In this document: positions 14,660 to 23,951 of the stretch, piece by piece
Position numbering within the stretch: the stretch's first letter is position 1
How the letters are laid out: each line of letters begins with the position of its first letter
DNA from: Paenibacillus thalictri
Lineage (GTDB): Bacteria; Bacillota; Bacilli; Paenibacillales; NBRC-103111
Assembly: GCF_004307995.1 (NCBI RefSeq)
Contig: NZ_SIRE01000022.1
Coordinates: 1-64,000, forward strand
DNA: 64,000 nucleotides
Reading direction: 5' to 3'
Made by a program: the position numbers and the translations under genes
The notes under the pieces: model-generated
What the model saw: only the letters and a program-made list of their open reading frames with translations
What the model was told of the DNA's origin: nothing
The model's database searches: none

Positions 14660-15705
14660 CGACGCCGGACAACAACCGTGACGCAGCCGGCGGAGAGCGC
14701 TTCGTGAAGCCGGCTGCTTCCGCGGATGCGCTAGCGAACCAAGCGGAGCCCCGCGAAGGTTCGGAGGCAAGCGCGCCGCAAGCCGTGCGGCGGGATAACG
14801 GCTTGTCCGGCTTCGGCCAGCGGCCGGCAACGATACGAGAAGCCTTTGTTAAGGCTTCTTCTTTTTTACAATCTTGTGATATAGGGGAAGCCGCCAGCAA
14901 TGCGGAGCTGCTGCTGCAGCATCTGCTCGGCGTGGACCGCACCGGGTTGTTCTTCCGTTGGAGCGAACCGTTTCCGGCCGGGAAGGAAGAGGCGTGGGAC
15001 GAGCTGCTGCATCGCAAGGCGGCCGGTGAGCCGGTGCAGTATATTACCGGGGAGCAGGAGTTCTACGGGCTCCCGTTCGAGGTCACGCCGGCGGTGCTGA
15101 TTCCGCGCCCCGAGACGGAGCTGCTCGTCGAGGCGGTCGTCCGAGTCGGGCGCGGGCTGTGGCCTGCCGGCGCGCCGCTGGTCGCCGACGTCGGCACGGG
15201 CAGCGGCGCAATCGCCGTCGCCGCGGCGGCGCAATGCCCGAGCTGGCAGCTGCTCAGCTCGGACATCTCCGCCGCCGCGCTGGCGGTCGCGCGGCGCAAT
15301 GCAGCGCGCCATGGCGTAGCGGCGCGAATCGGCTTCGTGGAGGGCGACCTGTTGCTGCCGTTCATCGAACGGCAGGTTGCCCTCCACGCGGTGGTGTCCA
15401 ATCCGCCGTACATTGCGGCGGATGAGCTGCCTGCGCTGCAGCCGGAGGTGCGGCTGTACGAGCCGGTCACGGCGCTCGTCGGCGGCGAGAGCGGCTTGGA
15501 GCCGTACCGCCGGCTGGCCGAGCAGCTGCCTCAGCTGCCCGCGATGCCGCAGCTTGTCGGCTTCGAGGTCGGCGCCGGGCAGGCGCGCGAAGTTGCCGCG
15601 ATGCTGGGGCGGATCGCGGATTGGGATGAATTGACGATCATCCCGGATTTGGCTGGGATCGAACGGCACGTTCTAGCAATTCGCAAAACAGCCGAAAAAA
15701 AATGA
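14656..15705 (+). CDS. prmC: Release factor glutamine methyltransferase PrmC
   Basis: The 349-aa protein has the N-terminal helical release-factor-binding domain (about 58-135) and a class I SAM methyltransferase domain with [14 protein letters not shown] and the catalytic NPPY motif ([15 protein letters not shown]). It methylates Gln in the GGQ motif of RF1/RF2. Family members are usually about 280-290 aa; here about 58 extra residues (low complexity, rich in A, E, R, G) precede the conserved [13 protein letters not shown]. The ATGA overlap with prfA supports this start, so the extension may be real. The gene is markedly GC-rich compared with its neighbours. Confidence 0.94.
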   Translation: MTTPDNNRDAAGGERFVKPAASADALANQAEPREGSEASAPQAVRRDNGLSGFGQRPATIREAFVKASSFLQSCDIGEAASNAELLLQHLLGVDRTGLFFRWSEPFPAGKEEAWDELLHRKAAGEPVQYITGEQEFYGLPFEVTPAVLIPRPETELLVEAVVRVGRGLWPAGAPLVADVGTGSGAIAVAAAAQCPSWQLLSSDISAAALAVARRNAARHGVAARIGFVEGDLLLPFIERQVALHAVVSNPPYIAADELPALQPEVRLYEPVTALVGGESGLEPYRRLAEQLPQLPAMPQLVGFEVGAGQAREVAAMLGRIADWDELTIIPDLAGIERHVLAIRKTAEKK

Positions 15706-15793
15706 TAGGTTCATAGGTTTAACCCTTTCCGCATCGGTCGATACTGAGGCTATGAGCAACTTAAAGCCAGGTACGCGGAAGGGGTTAACCACA

Positions 15794-16630
15794 ATGGTCA
15801 AGCAGGAATCTAAATCGTGGATACGATTCGCATATATCGCATTTGCAATTATCGTTATGATGATGAGCTGGGAATCGAACAAAATGCAAGCCTCGGCGCT
15901 GATCCGGGAAGAAATTCCGCAAGACTCGATTCGTATCCGCATTTTGGGCAACAGCGATTCCGTTGCCGACCAATGGGTGAAACGCGAAGTGCGGGACGCA
16001 TTAAACGAACAGCTCAGCGGCTGGGTAAACCAGCCTCATTCGCTGGGCGAAGCCCGTACGCTGATCCGCTCCAAGCTGGATCAAATCGAGCTGCTGAGCA
16101 ACAAAACTTTGCATGACCGGGGTTTTAACTATGAGGCCAAGGTGGAGCTGGATACGGTGCCGTTTCCCGAAAAAACCGTAGGTTCCGAAGTGTATCCGGC
16201 AGGCCAATACGAAGCGCTGCGTGTGACTTTAGGCAAAGGTGAAGGCCAAAACTGGTGGTGCGTGCTGTTTCCTCCGCTTTGCTTTATGGGCGGCCAAATC
16301 GTTTCCAAAAACGATGTCGAAGAGCAAGAGGCGGCTGACAAAGCGAAGACCGGAACTGTGGGCAGCAGCGCGTTAAATGAGCGCCAGGAGAAGGCCGGCA
16401 AAGAAGGCACCGGCAAACCGGCTGCCGCAACCGCCAAAGCGTCGACGGCCAAATCTGCCGCTTCGGTCAAAAGGGCTGATGCGCCGGCTGCTAAATCCGT
16501 CTCGAAGGCTGCGGCCGGAGGCAAAACAGTATCGGCACCTGCAGGTGAAGTGAAAACGGCAGCCGCAGCCCAACCGGAAATGGAAGTCAGATCGTTTTTC
16601 TGGGATCTGCTGAAATCCTGGTTTGCGTAA
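15794..16630 (+). CDS. spoIIR: Stage II sporulation protein R
   Basis: The 278-aa secreted signalling protein is made in the forespore in known spore formers and activates SpoIIGA processing of pro-SigE in the mother cell. A signal anchor lies at residues 8-28 (FAYIAFAIIVMMMSW). The family core IPQDSIRIRILGNSDSVADQWVKREVRDAL and NWWCVLFPPLCF are present. I prefer the ATG at 15794 (after GGAAGGGG) to 15752, which has a poor ribosome site. Compared with the usual about 220 aa, there is a roughly 90-residue Ala/Lys/Thr-rich low-complexity insert before the terminal FFWDLLKSWF. Confidence 0.93.
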   Translation: MVKQESKSWIRFAYIAFAIIVMMMSWESNKMQASALIREEIPQDSIRIRILGNSDSVADQWVKREVRDALNEQLSGWVNQPHSLGEARTLIRSKLDQIELLSNKTLHDRGFNYEAKVELDTVPFPEKTVGSEVYPAGQYEALRVTLGKGEGQNWWCVLFPPLCFMGGQIVSKNDVEEQEAADKAKTGTVGSSALNERQEKAGKEGTGKPAAATAKASTAKSAASVKRADAPAAKSVSKAAAGGKTVSAPAGEVKTAAAAQPEMEVRSFFWDLLKSWFA

Positions 16631-16812
16631 GAATCCCGGTGTGCTTAAGATGGAGCGGACCTGTCAACATGCGTGTGACGATATGATTCGCCTGTGCTTG
16701 CCATGATACGTACGAAACATAAGCAAAAAGTAAGATCGATAGGCTCTGTCAGCCGGTTTGCTTAAAGCTGAATGCAGAAATTTAGGGTGAAGGTTAGGGG
16801 AGATTTCTCCAG

Positions 16813-17868
16813 ATGACGATATATTGGAATGTGAATCCGGAAGCGGCAGACCCGCAGGCGATTCGGGAGGCCGCCGGGATGCTGCGCGCAGGACAAACCG
16901 TTGCATTTCCGACGGAGACGGTATACGGGCTTGGCGCCGACGCCCGCAGCAGCGAAGCGGTGCAGCGTATTTTTACAGCGAAAGGGCGGCCTTCGGATAA
17001 TCCGCTTATTGTACATATCGCACACCGGTCTCAGCTGGACGAGCTTGCAAGCTCGGAGGATGAGACCGTTTCCCGTTTAATCGAGACATTCTGGCCGGGC
17101 CCGCTGACGATCGTGCTGCCGCTGAAGCCGGGAGCGCTTTCGCCGCTGGTCACGGCGGGGCTGGACACGGTCGGCGTGCGCATGCCGGACCACCCGGTCG
17201 CGCTCGCGCTGCTCGAAGCCGCGGGCTGCCCGGTCGCCGCGCCGAGCGCCAACCGCTCGGGCCGGCCGAGCCCGACGCGGGCCGAGCACGTGCGCGAGGA
17301 CCTCGCCGGCCGCATCGGCGGCCTCGTCGACGGCGGCCCGACCGGCGTCGGGCTCGAGTCGACGGTGGTCGCCGTCGCCCCCGGCGAGGTGCACGTCCTG
17401 CGCCCCGGCGGCGTCACCTCCGCCCAGCTGCGCGAAGCCGTGCCGGGCGCGGCGATCATCGACGCCGCCGGCGAAGCCAAACCGGACGAGGCGCCGCGCT
17501 CGCCAGGCATGAAGTACACGCACTACGCGCCGCAGGGGCGGATGCTGATCGTGCAGGGCACCCCGGAAGCGGCGGCCGCCCGCATCCGGCAGGAGCTGGC
17601 CGCCGCCCGCGCCGCCGGCGAACGGACGGGCGTGCTCGCCTTCACCGAAGACGCGCCGCAATTTGCCGGCGATGCCGACTGCATCGTCGAATGGGGCGGA
17701 CGCCACGACGCGTTCGAGCTGGCTCGGCGCTTGTACGACGCGCTGAGGCGTTTTGATGAAGAAGGCGTTGATTTTATCGCGGCGCAGCATGTCCCGGACG
17801 AAGGGTTGGGCGAGGCGATTATGAACCGGCTGCGCAAAGCCGCAGGAAACCGGATTGTTCACGTGTAA
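16813..17868 (+). CDS. tsaC: Threonylcarbamoyl-AMP synthase (Sua5/YwlC type)
   Basis: This is a 351-aa two-domain protein. The YrdC domain (about 10-210) has TVAFPTETVYGLGADA, KGRPSDNPLIVH and SANRSGRPSPT motifs; the Sua5 C-terminal domain (about 235-345) follows the linker SPGMKYTHYAPQ. It makes threonylcarbamoyl-AMP from Thr, bicarbonate and ATP for t6A37 modification of ANN-decoding tRNAs. AGGGGAG precedes the ATG at 16813. The middle of the gene (about 17100-17600) is conspicuously GC-rich by eye, with nearly all third positions G or C, unlike the surroundings. Confidence 0.94.
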   Translation: MTIYWNVNPEAADPQAIREAAGMLRAGQTVAFPTETVYGLGADARSSEAVQRIFTAKGRPSDNPLIVHIAHRSQLDELASSEDETVSRLIETFWPGPLTIVLPLKPGALSPLVTAGLDTVGVRMPDHPVALALLEAAGCPVAAPSANRSGRPSPTRAEHVREDLAGRIGGLVDGGPTGVGLESTVVAVAPGEVHVLRPGGVTSAQLREAVPGAAIIDAAGEAKPDEAPRSPGMKYTHYAPQGRMLIVQGTPEAAAARIRQELAAARAAGERTGVLAFTEDAPQFAGDADCIVEWGGRHDAFELARRLYDALRRFDEEGVDFIAAQHVPDEGLGEAIMNRLRKAAGNRIVHV

Positions 17869-17971
17869 AGAAAGAAATGGAATTATTAACCATATCTCTA
17901 TGGACGGCTAGTCATGTTTGTCCCTTTGTCCGCATATTCTGTTGAGGAACAGTGGACAGGGGGAGAGGATA

Positions 17972-18535
17972 TTGGCATTCGCTACGCCCTATCAATGGGG
18001 GCAATTTATCACCATTCTGGTGATGGCGGTCGCTTTGGGGATGGATGCCCTATCGCTTGGGATCGGTATCGGCATGAGGGGGATCCGCTTGCTCGATATT
18101 GCGAAGATCAGTCTGATTATTGCCGTCTTCCACATGATTATGCCTTTGATGGGTATGTTCACAGGCCAATATGTGAGTCATCTGCTGGGGAGCATAGCGA
18201 CCATGCTGGGCGGCGCGCTGCTGGTGCTGCTTGGGGCGCATATGGTGTATAGTTCTCTGAAGGGCGACGAAGTCAGGCCTTTTGATCACCGGACGTTATG
18301 GGGGATGCTCGTATTTGCATTAAGTGTGAGTGTGGACTCGTTTTCCGTCGGAGTGTCCTTGGGGATGTTCTCCTCGGATTTGCTGCTGACCGTGCTGCTG
18401 TTCGGGTCCTTTGGCGGTGCGATGTCCATCATCGGGCTGCTGCTGGGCCGGCGGGTCGGCCATTGGATCGGCGAATACGGCGAAGCGCTGGGCGGCATCG
18501 TGCTGCTTTCTTTTGGGCTTAAATTTTTGTTCTAA
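17972..18535 (+). CDS. mntP: Manganese efflux pump MntP
   Basis: The 187-aa protein has six hydrophobic helices and the paired Asp motifs MAVALGMDALSLGIG and FALSVSVDSFSVGVSLG, diagnostic of MntP (DUF204). It exports Mn2+. I chose the TTG at 17972 (LAFATPYQWGQF), just after GGGGGAGAGG; an in-frame ATG at 17918 would add 18 non-conserved residues. It occupies the same place as ywlD in Bacillus, between ywlC and ywlE. I see no yybP-ykoY manganese riboswitch upstream. Confidence 0.9.
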   Translation: MAFATPYQWGQFITILVMAVALGMDALSLGIGIGMRGIRLLDIAKISLIIAVFHMIMPLMGMFTGQYVSHLLGSIATMLGGALLVLLGAHMVYSSLKGDEVRPFDHRTLWGMLVFALSVSVDSFSVGVSLGMFSSDLLLTVLLFGSFGGAMSIIGLLLGRRVGHWIGEYGEALGGIVLLSFGLKFLF

Positions 18536-18608
18536 GGTCTCCATATTTACCGGTTTATAGGGTAGAATAGAGGTATTGCTGATCTATGAACCAAGGGGGG
18601 AGATCGCC

Positions 18609-19196
18609 GTGAAGCGCATATTGTTTGTTTGCACCGGCAACACGTGCCGAAGCCCGCTTGCGGAAGGAATGCTGCGGCTGCTCGCAGCGGAACAAGGGCT
18701 GGAGCTTGAGGTCAAATCGGCCGGCGTGGCCGCAAACGAAGGAGCGCCGGCTTCCCGGCATACCGTTCACATTTTGCGGGAAAAAGGCTTTACCGCGCCG
18801 CTGAGCTCTTCTTCGTTAACCGAAAGTTTGGCAAGCTGGGCCGATGTGATTTTGACGATGACAAGCAGCCATAAACGTTATGCGGTTCAGAAATTCCCAG
18901 AGTCGGTCGATAAAATCCATTCGCTCGGAGAGTTCGTAGAGGACGATCAGAACGTGCTTGATGCGATAGAGGAATTGGCCCAGCTTGAAGCGGAATTGCA
19001 GGTGAAGGCGGCATTGTCGGAGCCCATCACACAGGATGAGCTGGCCCGGCTGCGGGAACTGCAGCGGAAGCTGCCCGATTATGATATCGCCGATCCTTTC
19101 GGTGGATCGCTAGACCTGTACCGGCAGAGCGCCGTGGAGATCGAGCGCAGCTTGCTAAAGCTGTTGAAAAGGCTCAAGTCAACTGGAGAAAATTAG
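18609..19196 (+). CDS. ywlE: Low-molecular-weight protein arginine phosphatase (YwlE type)
   Basis: This 195-aa phosphatase starts at GTG 18609 (VKRILFVCTGNTCRSP), preceded by GGGGGGAG. The P-loop is C8-x5-R14 with Thr at the position that in YwlE confers phosphoarginine preference (CTGNTC), and the general-acid loop is DIADPFGG. It should reverse McsB-type arginine phosphorylation. The family is usually about 150 aa; here a helical, charged insert of about 45 residues (around residues 120-155: ELAQLEAELQ ... LARLRELQRK) precedes the DPFG loop. Neighbours mntP and rpiB match the Bacillus order. Confidence 0.9.
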   Translation: MKRILFVCTGNTCRSPLAEGMLRLLAAEQGLELEVKSAGVAANEGAPASRHTVHILREKGFTAPLSSSSLTESLASWADVILTMTSSHKRYAVQKFPESVDKIHSLGEFVEDDQNVLDAIEELAQLEAELQVKAALSEPITQDELARLRELQRKLPDYDIADPFGGSLDLYRQSAVEIERSLLKLLKRLKSTGEN

Positions 19197-19221
19197 GCCT
19201 TTCGGCCGCAGTCTTTATATC

Positions 19222-19250
19222 TTTACACCTTTGCCGGTTTGAGCTATGAT
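19222..19250 (+). promoter_or_regulatory. SigA-type promoter of rpiB-ywlG-glyA
   Basis: TTTACA (19222-19227), a 17-nt spacer and TATGAT (19245-19250) place the transcription start just ahead of the ZTP aptamer. Confidence 0.75.
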
Positions 19251-19261
19251 AAGAGTATGGA

Positions 19262-19340
19262 AATGGTACCCGGTGTAACTGGCGACGCGTGGAAACAACC
19301 ACAGTGGAGCATCGGGACATACGGCCGGTCGCCTGGGCAA
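19262..19340 (+). ncRNA. ZTP (pfl) riboswitch
   Basis: The sequence shows the pfl signature in order: AACTGGCGA (19278-19286), a GTGG/CCAC hairpin, GTGGAGCATCGGG, a linker, and CCGGTCGCCTGGGC (to 19338). The class senses ZTP/ZMP, the signal of 10-formyl-THF shortage. A terminator follows, then rpiB, ywlG and glyA. Control of glyA, the serine/one-carbon enzyme, is a well-known target of this class. Confidence 0.9.
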
Positions 19341-19389
19341 AAGAGCTTGTGACGCATGCAAAATGTATGCGCGCGACGCTCTTTTTTTC
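19339..19389 (+). terminator. Expression-platform terminator of the ZTP riboswitch
   Basis: AAGAGC (19341-19346) pairs with GCTCTT (19378-19383), with inner GACGCAT/ATGCGC pairing, followed by a T tract. The GGGC/AAAGAGC boundary abuts the aptamer, consistent with mutually exclusive folding. Confidence 0.75.
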
Positions 19390-19454
19390 GTCTTCACCGT
19401 TTTTGGGTTATACTAGGCGTAAACTCATCCCTATTTTCAGGAGGCGATTATCCT

Positions 19455-19913
19455 ATGAACATTGCAATTGGCGCAGATCACGCCGGATATCGGTTAAAGG
19501 ACGAACTGATCGAATTTATCCGCTCGCTTGGCCATGAAGTAAAGGATTTCGGAGCATTTGGGCCGGAGTCGGTCGATTATCCGGATTATGCTTCGCAGGT
19601 TTGCGGCGCGGTTGTATCCGGGACAGCGGATAAAGGTATTTTGGTCTGCGGTACAGGGATAGGCATGTCGATTGCAGCCAACAAAACTCCGGGAATCCGT
19701 TGTGCGCTGGTGCACGATATGTTCTCCGCGAAAGCCACGAGAGAGCATAATGATACAAATGTGCTTGCTATGGGTGAGCGCGTGATCGGTCCGGGGCTTG
19801 CTCAGGAAATCGTGAAAATATGGCTGGAAACGGAGTTCTCCCAAGGGGAGCGCCATAAAAACCGCATCCACAAAGTGATGCAGCTGGAAGGGTCGCAGTC
19901 GCTGCATCCGTAA
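19455..19913 (+). CDS. rpiB: Ribose-5-phosphate isomerase B
   Basis: The 152-aa protein starts at ATG 19455 after CAGGAGG and matches RpiB/LacA: IGADHAGYRLK at the N-terminus, the catalytic Cys in ILVCGTGIGMSIAANK and the MFSAKATREHNDTNVLAMGERVIG block. It interconverts ribose-5-P and ribulose-5-P, supplying purine and nucleotide precursors. It is the first gene behind the ZTP riboswitch, followed by ywlG and glyA. Confidence 0.95.
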   Translation: MNIAIGADHAGYRLKDELIEFIRSLGHEVKDFGAFGPESVDYPDYASQVCGAVVSGTADKGILVCGTGIGMSIAANKTPGIRCALVHDMFSAKATREHNDTNVLAMGERVIGPGLAQEIVKIWLETEFSQGERHKNRIHKVMQLEGSQSLHP

Positions 19914-19943
19914 CCGAACCATACGGAAAAGGAGTTGATTGGT

Positions 19944-20582
19944 GTGGCCAATCGGATTCCGGGCCCGGAGGAACAGGGCGGATCTGCAGCCCATCAGGTG
20001 ACGGACAACGAAACGTCGGTCCGTGTTGAGACCATCCTGCGCGAGCTTGTGCAGGCGGGCGGTATCGGTCCGGGACAGATCGTAGTCATCGGGACAAGCA
20101 CCAGCGAGGTATTGGGACAGCGGATCGGCACGGCCGGTACGGTGGACGTCGCGCGGGATATTTTTGATGCGGTGGAGCGGGTACGGCGTGAGGTTGGCTT
20201 TTATCCTGCGTTCCAGTGCTGTGAACATTTAAACCGAGCGCTCGTCGTAGAGCGTGTCATGCTGGAGAAATATCCGCTGCTGGAGGAGGTATCGGTTGTG
20301 CCTGTTCCCAAAGCGGGAGGCTCCATGGCGGCTTATGCCTACCGGCATTTTGAAGCGGCTTGTGTTGTCGATAGCATTGCGGCGCATGCCGGCGTAGATA
20401 TCGGGGAAACGATGATCGGCATGCATTTGAAGCGGGTGGCAGTTCCTTTTCGCCCGTCCATCCGGTCGGTCGGTTCCGCACGGGTCACGGCGGGGTTCAC
20501 GCGGCCGAGGCTGATTGGCGGGGCGCGCGCCGTATACGAAATCGTCCGGAAGCCGGAAAATGCCGGTTCCTGCGACACCTAA
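19944..20582 (+). CDS. ywlG: UPF0340 / YwlG family protein (TIGR01440-like)
   Basis: The 212-aa conserved Firmicutes protein is of unknown biochemical function. Recognisable segments are IVVIGTSTSEVLGQRIGTAG and FQCCEHLNRALVVER. I chose GTG 19944, 9 nt from AAGGAG. Its constant location between rpiB and glyA and placement under the ZTP riboswitch suggest a link to one-carbon or nucleotide metabolism, but no reaction is known to me. Confidence 0.88.
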   Translation: MANRIPGPEEQGGSAAHQVTDNETSVRVETILRELVQAGGIGPGQIVVIGTSTSEVLGQRIGTAGTVDVARDIFDAVERVRREVGFYPAFQCCEHLNRALVVERVMLEKYPLLEEVSVVPVPKAGGSMAAYAYRHFEAACVVDSIAAHAGVDIGETMIGMHLKRVAVPFRPSIRSVGSARVTAGFTRPRLIGGARAVYEIVRKPENAGSCDT

Positions 20583-20614
20583 CACACATACACATTCAGG
20601 GAGGAAAATAAATC

Positions 20615-21862
20615 ATGGAACATTTGCGTAAAGTCGATCCGAAAATTGTTGAAGCAATGAACTTGGAGCTGGGCCGCCAGCGCGACAAAATCGAGCTGAT
20701 CGCTTCCGAAAACTTCGTAAGCCAAGCGGTTATGGAAGCGATGGGCACGGTGCTGACGAATAAATATGCCGAAGGTTACCCTAATCGCCGTTACTATGGC
20801 GGCTGTGAGTATGTCGATATCGTCGAAGATATCGCCCGCGATCGCGCCAAAGAATTGTTTGGCGCAGAGCATGCCAACGTGCAGCCGCACTCCGGCGCGC
20901 AAGCGAACATGGCGGTTTATCTTGCCGCTTTGAATTCCGGCGATACGGTGCTGGGCATGAACTTGTCCCATGGCGGTCACTTGACGCACGGCAGCCCGGT
21001 GAACGCATCCGGTATTTTGTACAATTTCGTTGCTTACGGCGTAAGCGAAAAAGATGCCCGCATCGATTACGACGAAGTGCGTAAAGCGGCGTTCAAACAT
21101 AAACCCCGCATGATCGTAGCCGGTGCCAGCGCCTACCCGCGTACCATCGACTTTGAAGCGCTTGGCAAAATCGCAAACGACGTTGGCGCTTTGCTGATGG
21201 TCGACATGGCGCATATCGCCGGTCTTGTCGCATCCGGTTTGCATCCGAATCCGGTGCCGCATGCTCATTTTGTAACCACCACAACGCACAAAACGCTTCG
21301 CGGTCCGCGCGGAGGCATGATCCTGACCCGCAAACCGTGGGCGCAAGCGATCGACAAAGCGGTATTCCCGGGCTCGCAAGGCGGTCCTTTGATGCACGTT
21401 ATTGCAGCTAAAGCCGTTTCTTTCGGCGAAGCACTGCAGCCAGAATTCAAAACTTATTCACAGAACGTGGTAAACAACGCGAAGGCATTGTCCGAAGCGT
21501 TGATGGCTGAGGGCATCAACCTCGTATCCGGAGGCACCGATAATCACCTGATGCTGATCGACCTCCGCAACCTGAACATCAGCGGTAAAGACGCCGAGCA
21601 TTTGCTTGACGAAGTTGGCGTAACCGTCAATAAAAACGCAATTCCATTTGATCCGACCAGCCCGTTTGTCACCAGCGGTATTCGTGTCGGCACACCGGCA
21701 GCGACATCCCGCGGCATGGATGAAAATGCGATGAAAACGATCGCGCAAATCATTTCCTTGACGCTCAAAAATCCGACGGATGCGGCAGTGCACGACAAAG
21801 TGCGCGGCATGGTGAAGGATTTGACGGCGCAATTCCCGCTCTACAGCGGCCTAGCTTATTAA
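20615..21862 (+). CDS. glyA: Serine hydroxymethyltransferase
   Basis: The 415-aa PLP enzyme makes glycine and 5,10-methylene-THF from serine and THF. Visible motifs include [36 protein letters not shown] and the PLP lysine in [21 protein letters not shown] lies 9 nt ahead of the ATG. It is the last gene of the ZTP-controlled operon, followed by a hairpin terminator. Confidence 0.97.
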   Translation: MEHLRKVDPKIVEAMNLELGRQRDKIELIASENFVSQAVMEAMGTVLTNKYAEGYPNRRYYGGCEYVDIVEDIARDRAKELFGAEHANVQPHSGAQANMAVYLAALNSGDTVLGMNLSHGGHLTHGSPVNASGILYNFVAYGVSEKDARIDYDEVRKAAFKHKPRMIVAGASAYPRTIDFEALGKIANDVGALLMVDMAHIAGLVASGLHPNPVPHAHFVTTTTHKTLRGPRGGMILTRKPWAQAIDKAVFPGSQGGPLMHVIAAKAVSFGEALQPEFKTYSQNVVNNAKALSEALMAEGINLVSGGTDNHLMLIDLRNLNISGKDAEHLLDEVGVTVNKNAIPFDPTSPFVTSGIRVGTPAATSRGMDENAMKTIAQIISLTLKNPTDAAVHDKVRGMVKDLTAQFPLYSGLAY

Positions 21863-21884
21863 TTTCAGATATGGGCCACGCGTG

Positions 21885-21920
21885 CCGGCGCTTTCCATTG
21901 TGAGAGCGCCGGTTTTGTGC
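21885..21920 (+). terminator. Terminator after glyA
   Basis: CCGGCGCTTTC (21885-21895) pairs with GAGAGCGCCGG (21902-21912) with one mismatch and is followed by TTTTGTG, a short T tract. Confidence 0.65.
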
Positions 21921-22019
21921 GTCTTTGCCCCCAGGGAAAAGCGGGAGGATAATTTCATGCGGTTATGTTATAATAATCAAGATTTTGGACAACCGTAACG
22001 TTTTAGGGGGATTACCATT

Positions 22020-22649
22020 ATGGGAAAAGTGTATGTTTGCGATCATCCGCTCATTCAGCATAAGTTGACCTATATCCGCGAGGAGAAAACGACAACCAAA
22101 GACTTCCGCGAATTGGTTGATGAAGTGGCCACGCTGATGGCGTATGAGATTACAAGAGACATTCCGCTGGAAAAGGTACAAGTAAAGACGCCTGTAGCGA
22201 TGGCCGAATGCCGCATTATTTCCGGGCGGATGCTCGGACTTATCCCGATTCTGCGTGCCGGACTCGGTATGGTGGACGGGATATTAAAGCTGATCCCGGC
22301 GGCGAAAGTCGGGCATGTCGGATTATATCGCGATCCGGAGACCTTGCAGCCGGTCGAATATTATCTGAAGCTGCCTACCGATGTACAGGAGCGCCTGCTC
22401 ATCGTGATCGACCCGATGCTGGCTACCGGCGGCTCCGCGAATGCTGCGATTGAAGCGCTGAAAAAACGCGGCTGCACGCAAATCAAGCTGATGTGCTTAA
22501 TTGCCGCACCGGAGGGTGTGCAAGCCGTGCAGAAAGCGCATCCGGACGTGGATATTTACGTTGCCGCGATTGACGACCATCTGAACGATCACGGGTATAT
22601 TATTCCCGGCTTGGGAGACGCAGGCGACCGTTTGTTCGGAACGAAATAA
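22020..22649 (+). CDS. upp: Uracil phosphoribosyltransferase
   Basis: The 209-aa protein converts uracil and PRPP to UMP in pyrimidine salvage. The 5-phosphoribose-binding loop [14 protein letters not shown] and the uracil-binding end [17 protein letters not shown] are intact. TAGGGGG precedes the ATG and a TATAAT lies about 50 nt upstream. It lies between glyA and the epimerase gene. Confidence 0.97.
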   Translation: MGKVYVCDHPLIQHKLTYIREEKTTTKDFRELVDEVATLMAYEITRDIPLEKVQVKTPVAMAECRIISGRMLGLIPILRAGLGMVDGILKLIPAAKVGHVGLYRDPETLQPVEYYLKLPTDVQERLLIVIDPMLATGGSANAAIEALKKRGCTQIKLMCLIAAPEGVQAVQKAHPDVDIYVAAIDDHLNDHGYIIPGLGDAGDRLFGTK

Positions 22650-22690
22650 ACGGGTTGTGCCGGATACATATGAATAAGGGGATGCAGCTC

Positions 22691-23833
22691 ATGGAAAAAA
22701 TTAAAGTGGTTACAATTTTTGGCACCCGTCCGGAAGCGATTAAGATGGCTCCGCTTATTAAGGAGCTGGAGAAGTATCCGGAACAAATCGAATCGCTGGT
22801 TTGCGTCACTGCGCAGCATCGCCAGATGCTTGACCAGGTGCTTGATATTTTCCAAATCCGGCCGGACTACGATCTGGACGTGATGAAGGAACGCCAAACG
22901 CTGAACGAAATCTCGATCCGCGTGCTGCAAGGGCTTGATCCGATTTTTAAAGAGGCGAAACCTAACCTCATTTTGGTTCACGGGGACACGTTGACAACGT
23001 TTTTGGCCAGCTATGCGGCCTTCTTGCAGCAAATTCAAGTCGGTCATGTCGAAGCCGGCTTGCGGACATGGAATAAGCTGTCGCCGTATCCGGAAGAAAT
23101 GAACCGCCAGTTAACCGGGGTGTTGGCTGATCTGCATTTTGCGCCCACCGATTGGTCTGCAGGGAATTTGCGCAAAGAAAACAAATCGGAGCCGTCGATC
23201 TACATTACCGGCAACACGGTAACCGATGTGTTCCAATACACGGTTCGCAAGGAATTCCGGCATCCCGTGCTGGATTGGGCCGAAGGCAAACGCCTGATTC
23301 TGATGACGGCTCACCGGCGCGAAGCCCAAGGAGAGCCGCACCGTCAAATTTTCCGCGCCGTCAAGCGGCTTGCCGACGAATTTGAGGATATCGCCATCGT
23401 GTATCCCGTTCATTTGAGCCCTGCGGTTCGGGAACCGGCCTATGAAATTTTGGATGGTCATCCGCGTATCAAACTGATCGATCCGATGGATGTCGTGGAG
23501 CTGCATAATTTCTATCCGTACACCTACATGATCTTGACCGATTCCGGGGGACTGCAGGAAGAAGCTCCATCGTACGGTGTACCCGTGCTGGTATTGCGTG
23601 ATACGACGGAACGTCCGGAAGGCATCGAAGCCGGAACGCTGGAGCTTGTCGGAACCGACGAGGAAAAAGTATTCGACCGTGCTCGCGCTTTGCTGACAGA
23701 CTCGACATTGTACAACAAAATGCGGCAGGCAGTAAGCCCGTATGGTGACGGGAAAGCATCGGAAAGAATCGTTCAGGCCATTCTTTACCACTTCGGTAAG
23801 GCTGAAAACCGGCCTCTTCCCTTTCAACCGTGA
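22691..23833 (+). CDS. wecB: UDP-N-acetylglucosamine 2-epimerase (non-hydrolysing)
   Basis: The 380-aa enzyme converts UDP-GlcNAc to UDP-ManNAc. Motifs: TIFGTRPEAIKMAPL at the N-terminus, VHGDTLTT, HVEAGLRT, MTAHRREA and DSGGLQEEAPSYGVPVLVLRDTTERPE in the GT-B C-terminal half. I chose ATG 22691 with AAGGGG upstream; ATGs at 22655 and 22670 have poorer ribosome sites. UDP-ManNAc feeds linkage units and the ManNAc-containing secondary cell-wall polymers that bind SLH domains, so it fits with the tagO and csaB genes later in the window. The Bacillus equivalent is mnaA. Confidence 0.94.
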   Translation: MEKIKVVTIFGTRPEAIKMAPLIKELEKYPEQIESLVCVTAQHRQMLDQVLDIFQIRPDYDLDVMKERQTLNEISIRVLQGLDPIFKEAKPNLILVHGDTLTTFLASYAAFLQQIQVGHVEAGLRTWNKLSPYPEEMNRQLTGVLADLHFAPTDWSAGNLRKENKSEPSIYITGNTVTDVFQYTVRKEFRHPVLDWAEGKRLILMTAHRREAQGEPHRQIFRAVKRLADEFEDIAIVYPVHLSPAVREPAYEILDGHPRIKLIDPMDVVELHNFYPYTYMILTDSGGLQEEAPSYGVPVLVLRDTTERPEGIEAGTLELVGTDEEKVFDRARALLTDSTLYNKMRQAVSPYGDGKASERIVQAILYHFGKAENRPLPFQP

Positions 23834-23951
23834 CAAACTTATGACAAACGCAACAGCGTACAGTTGCACTGTTCGGTTTATATTTAAAAAAATCGTTGGT
23901 GCAGCAGGCTTTTTGTGATTTTCTTCACTGTGGTTTTGCTTGGAAATACAA

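Noticed and set aside
18540-18608. SigA promoter immediately before ywlE
   Set aside because: TAGAAT is present, but the nearest TTTACC lies only about 11 nt upstream.
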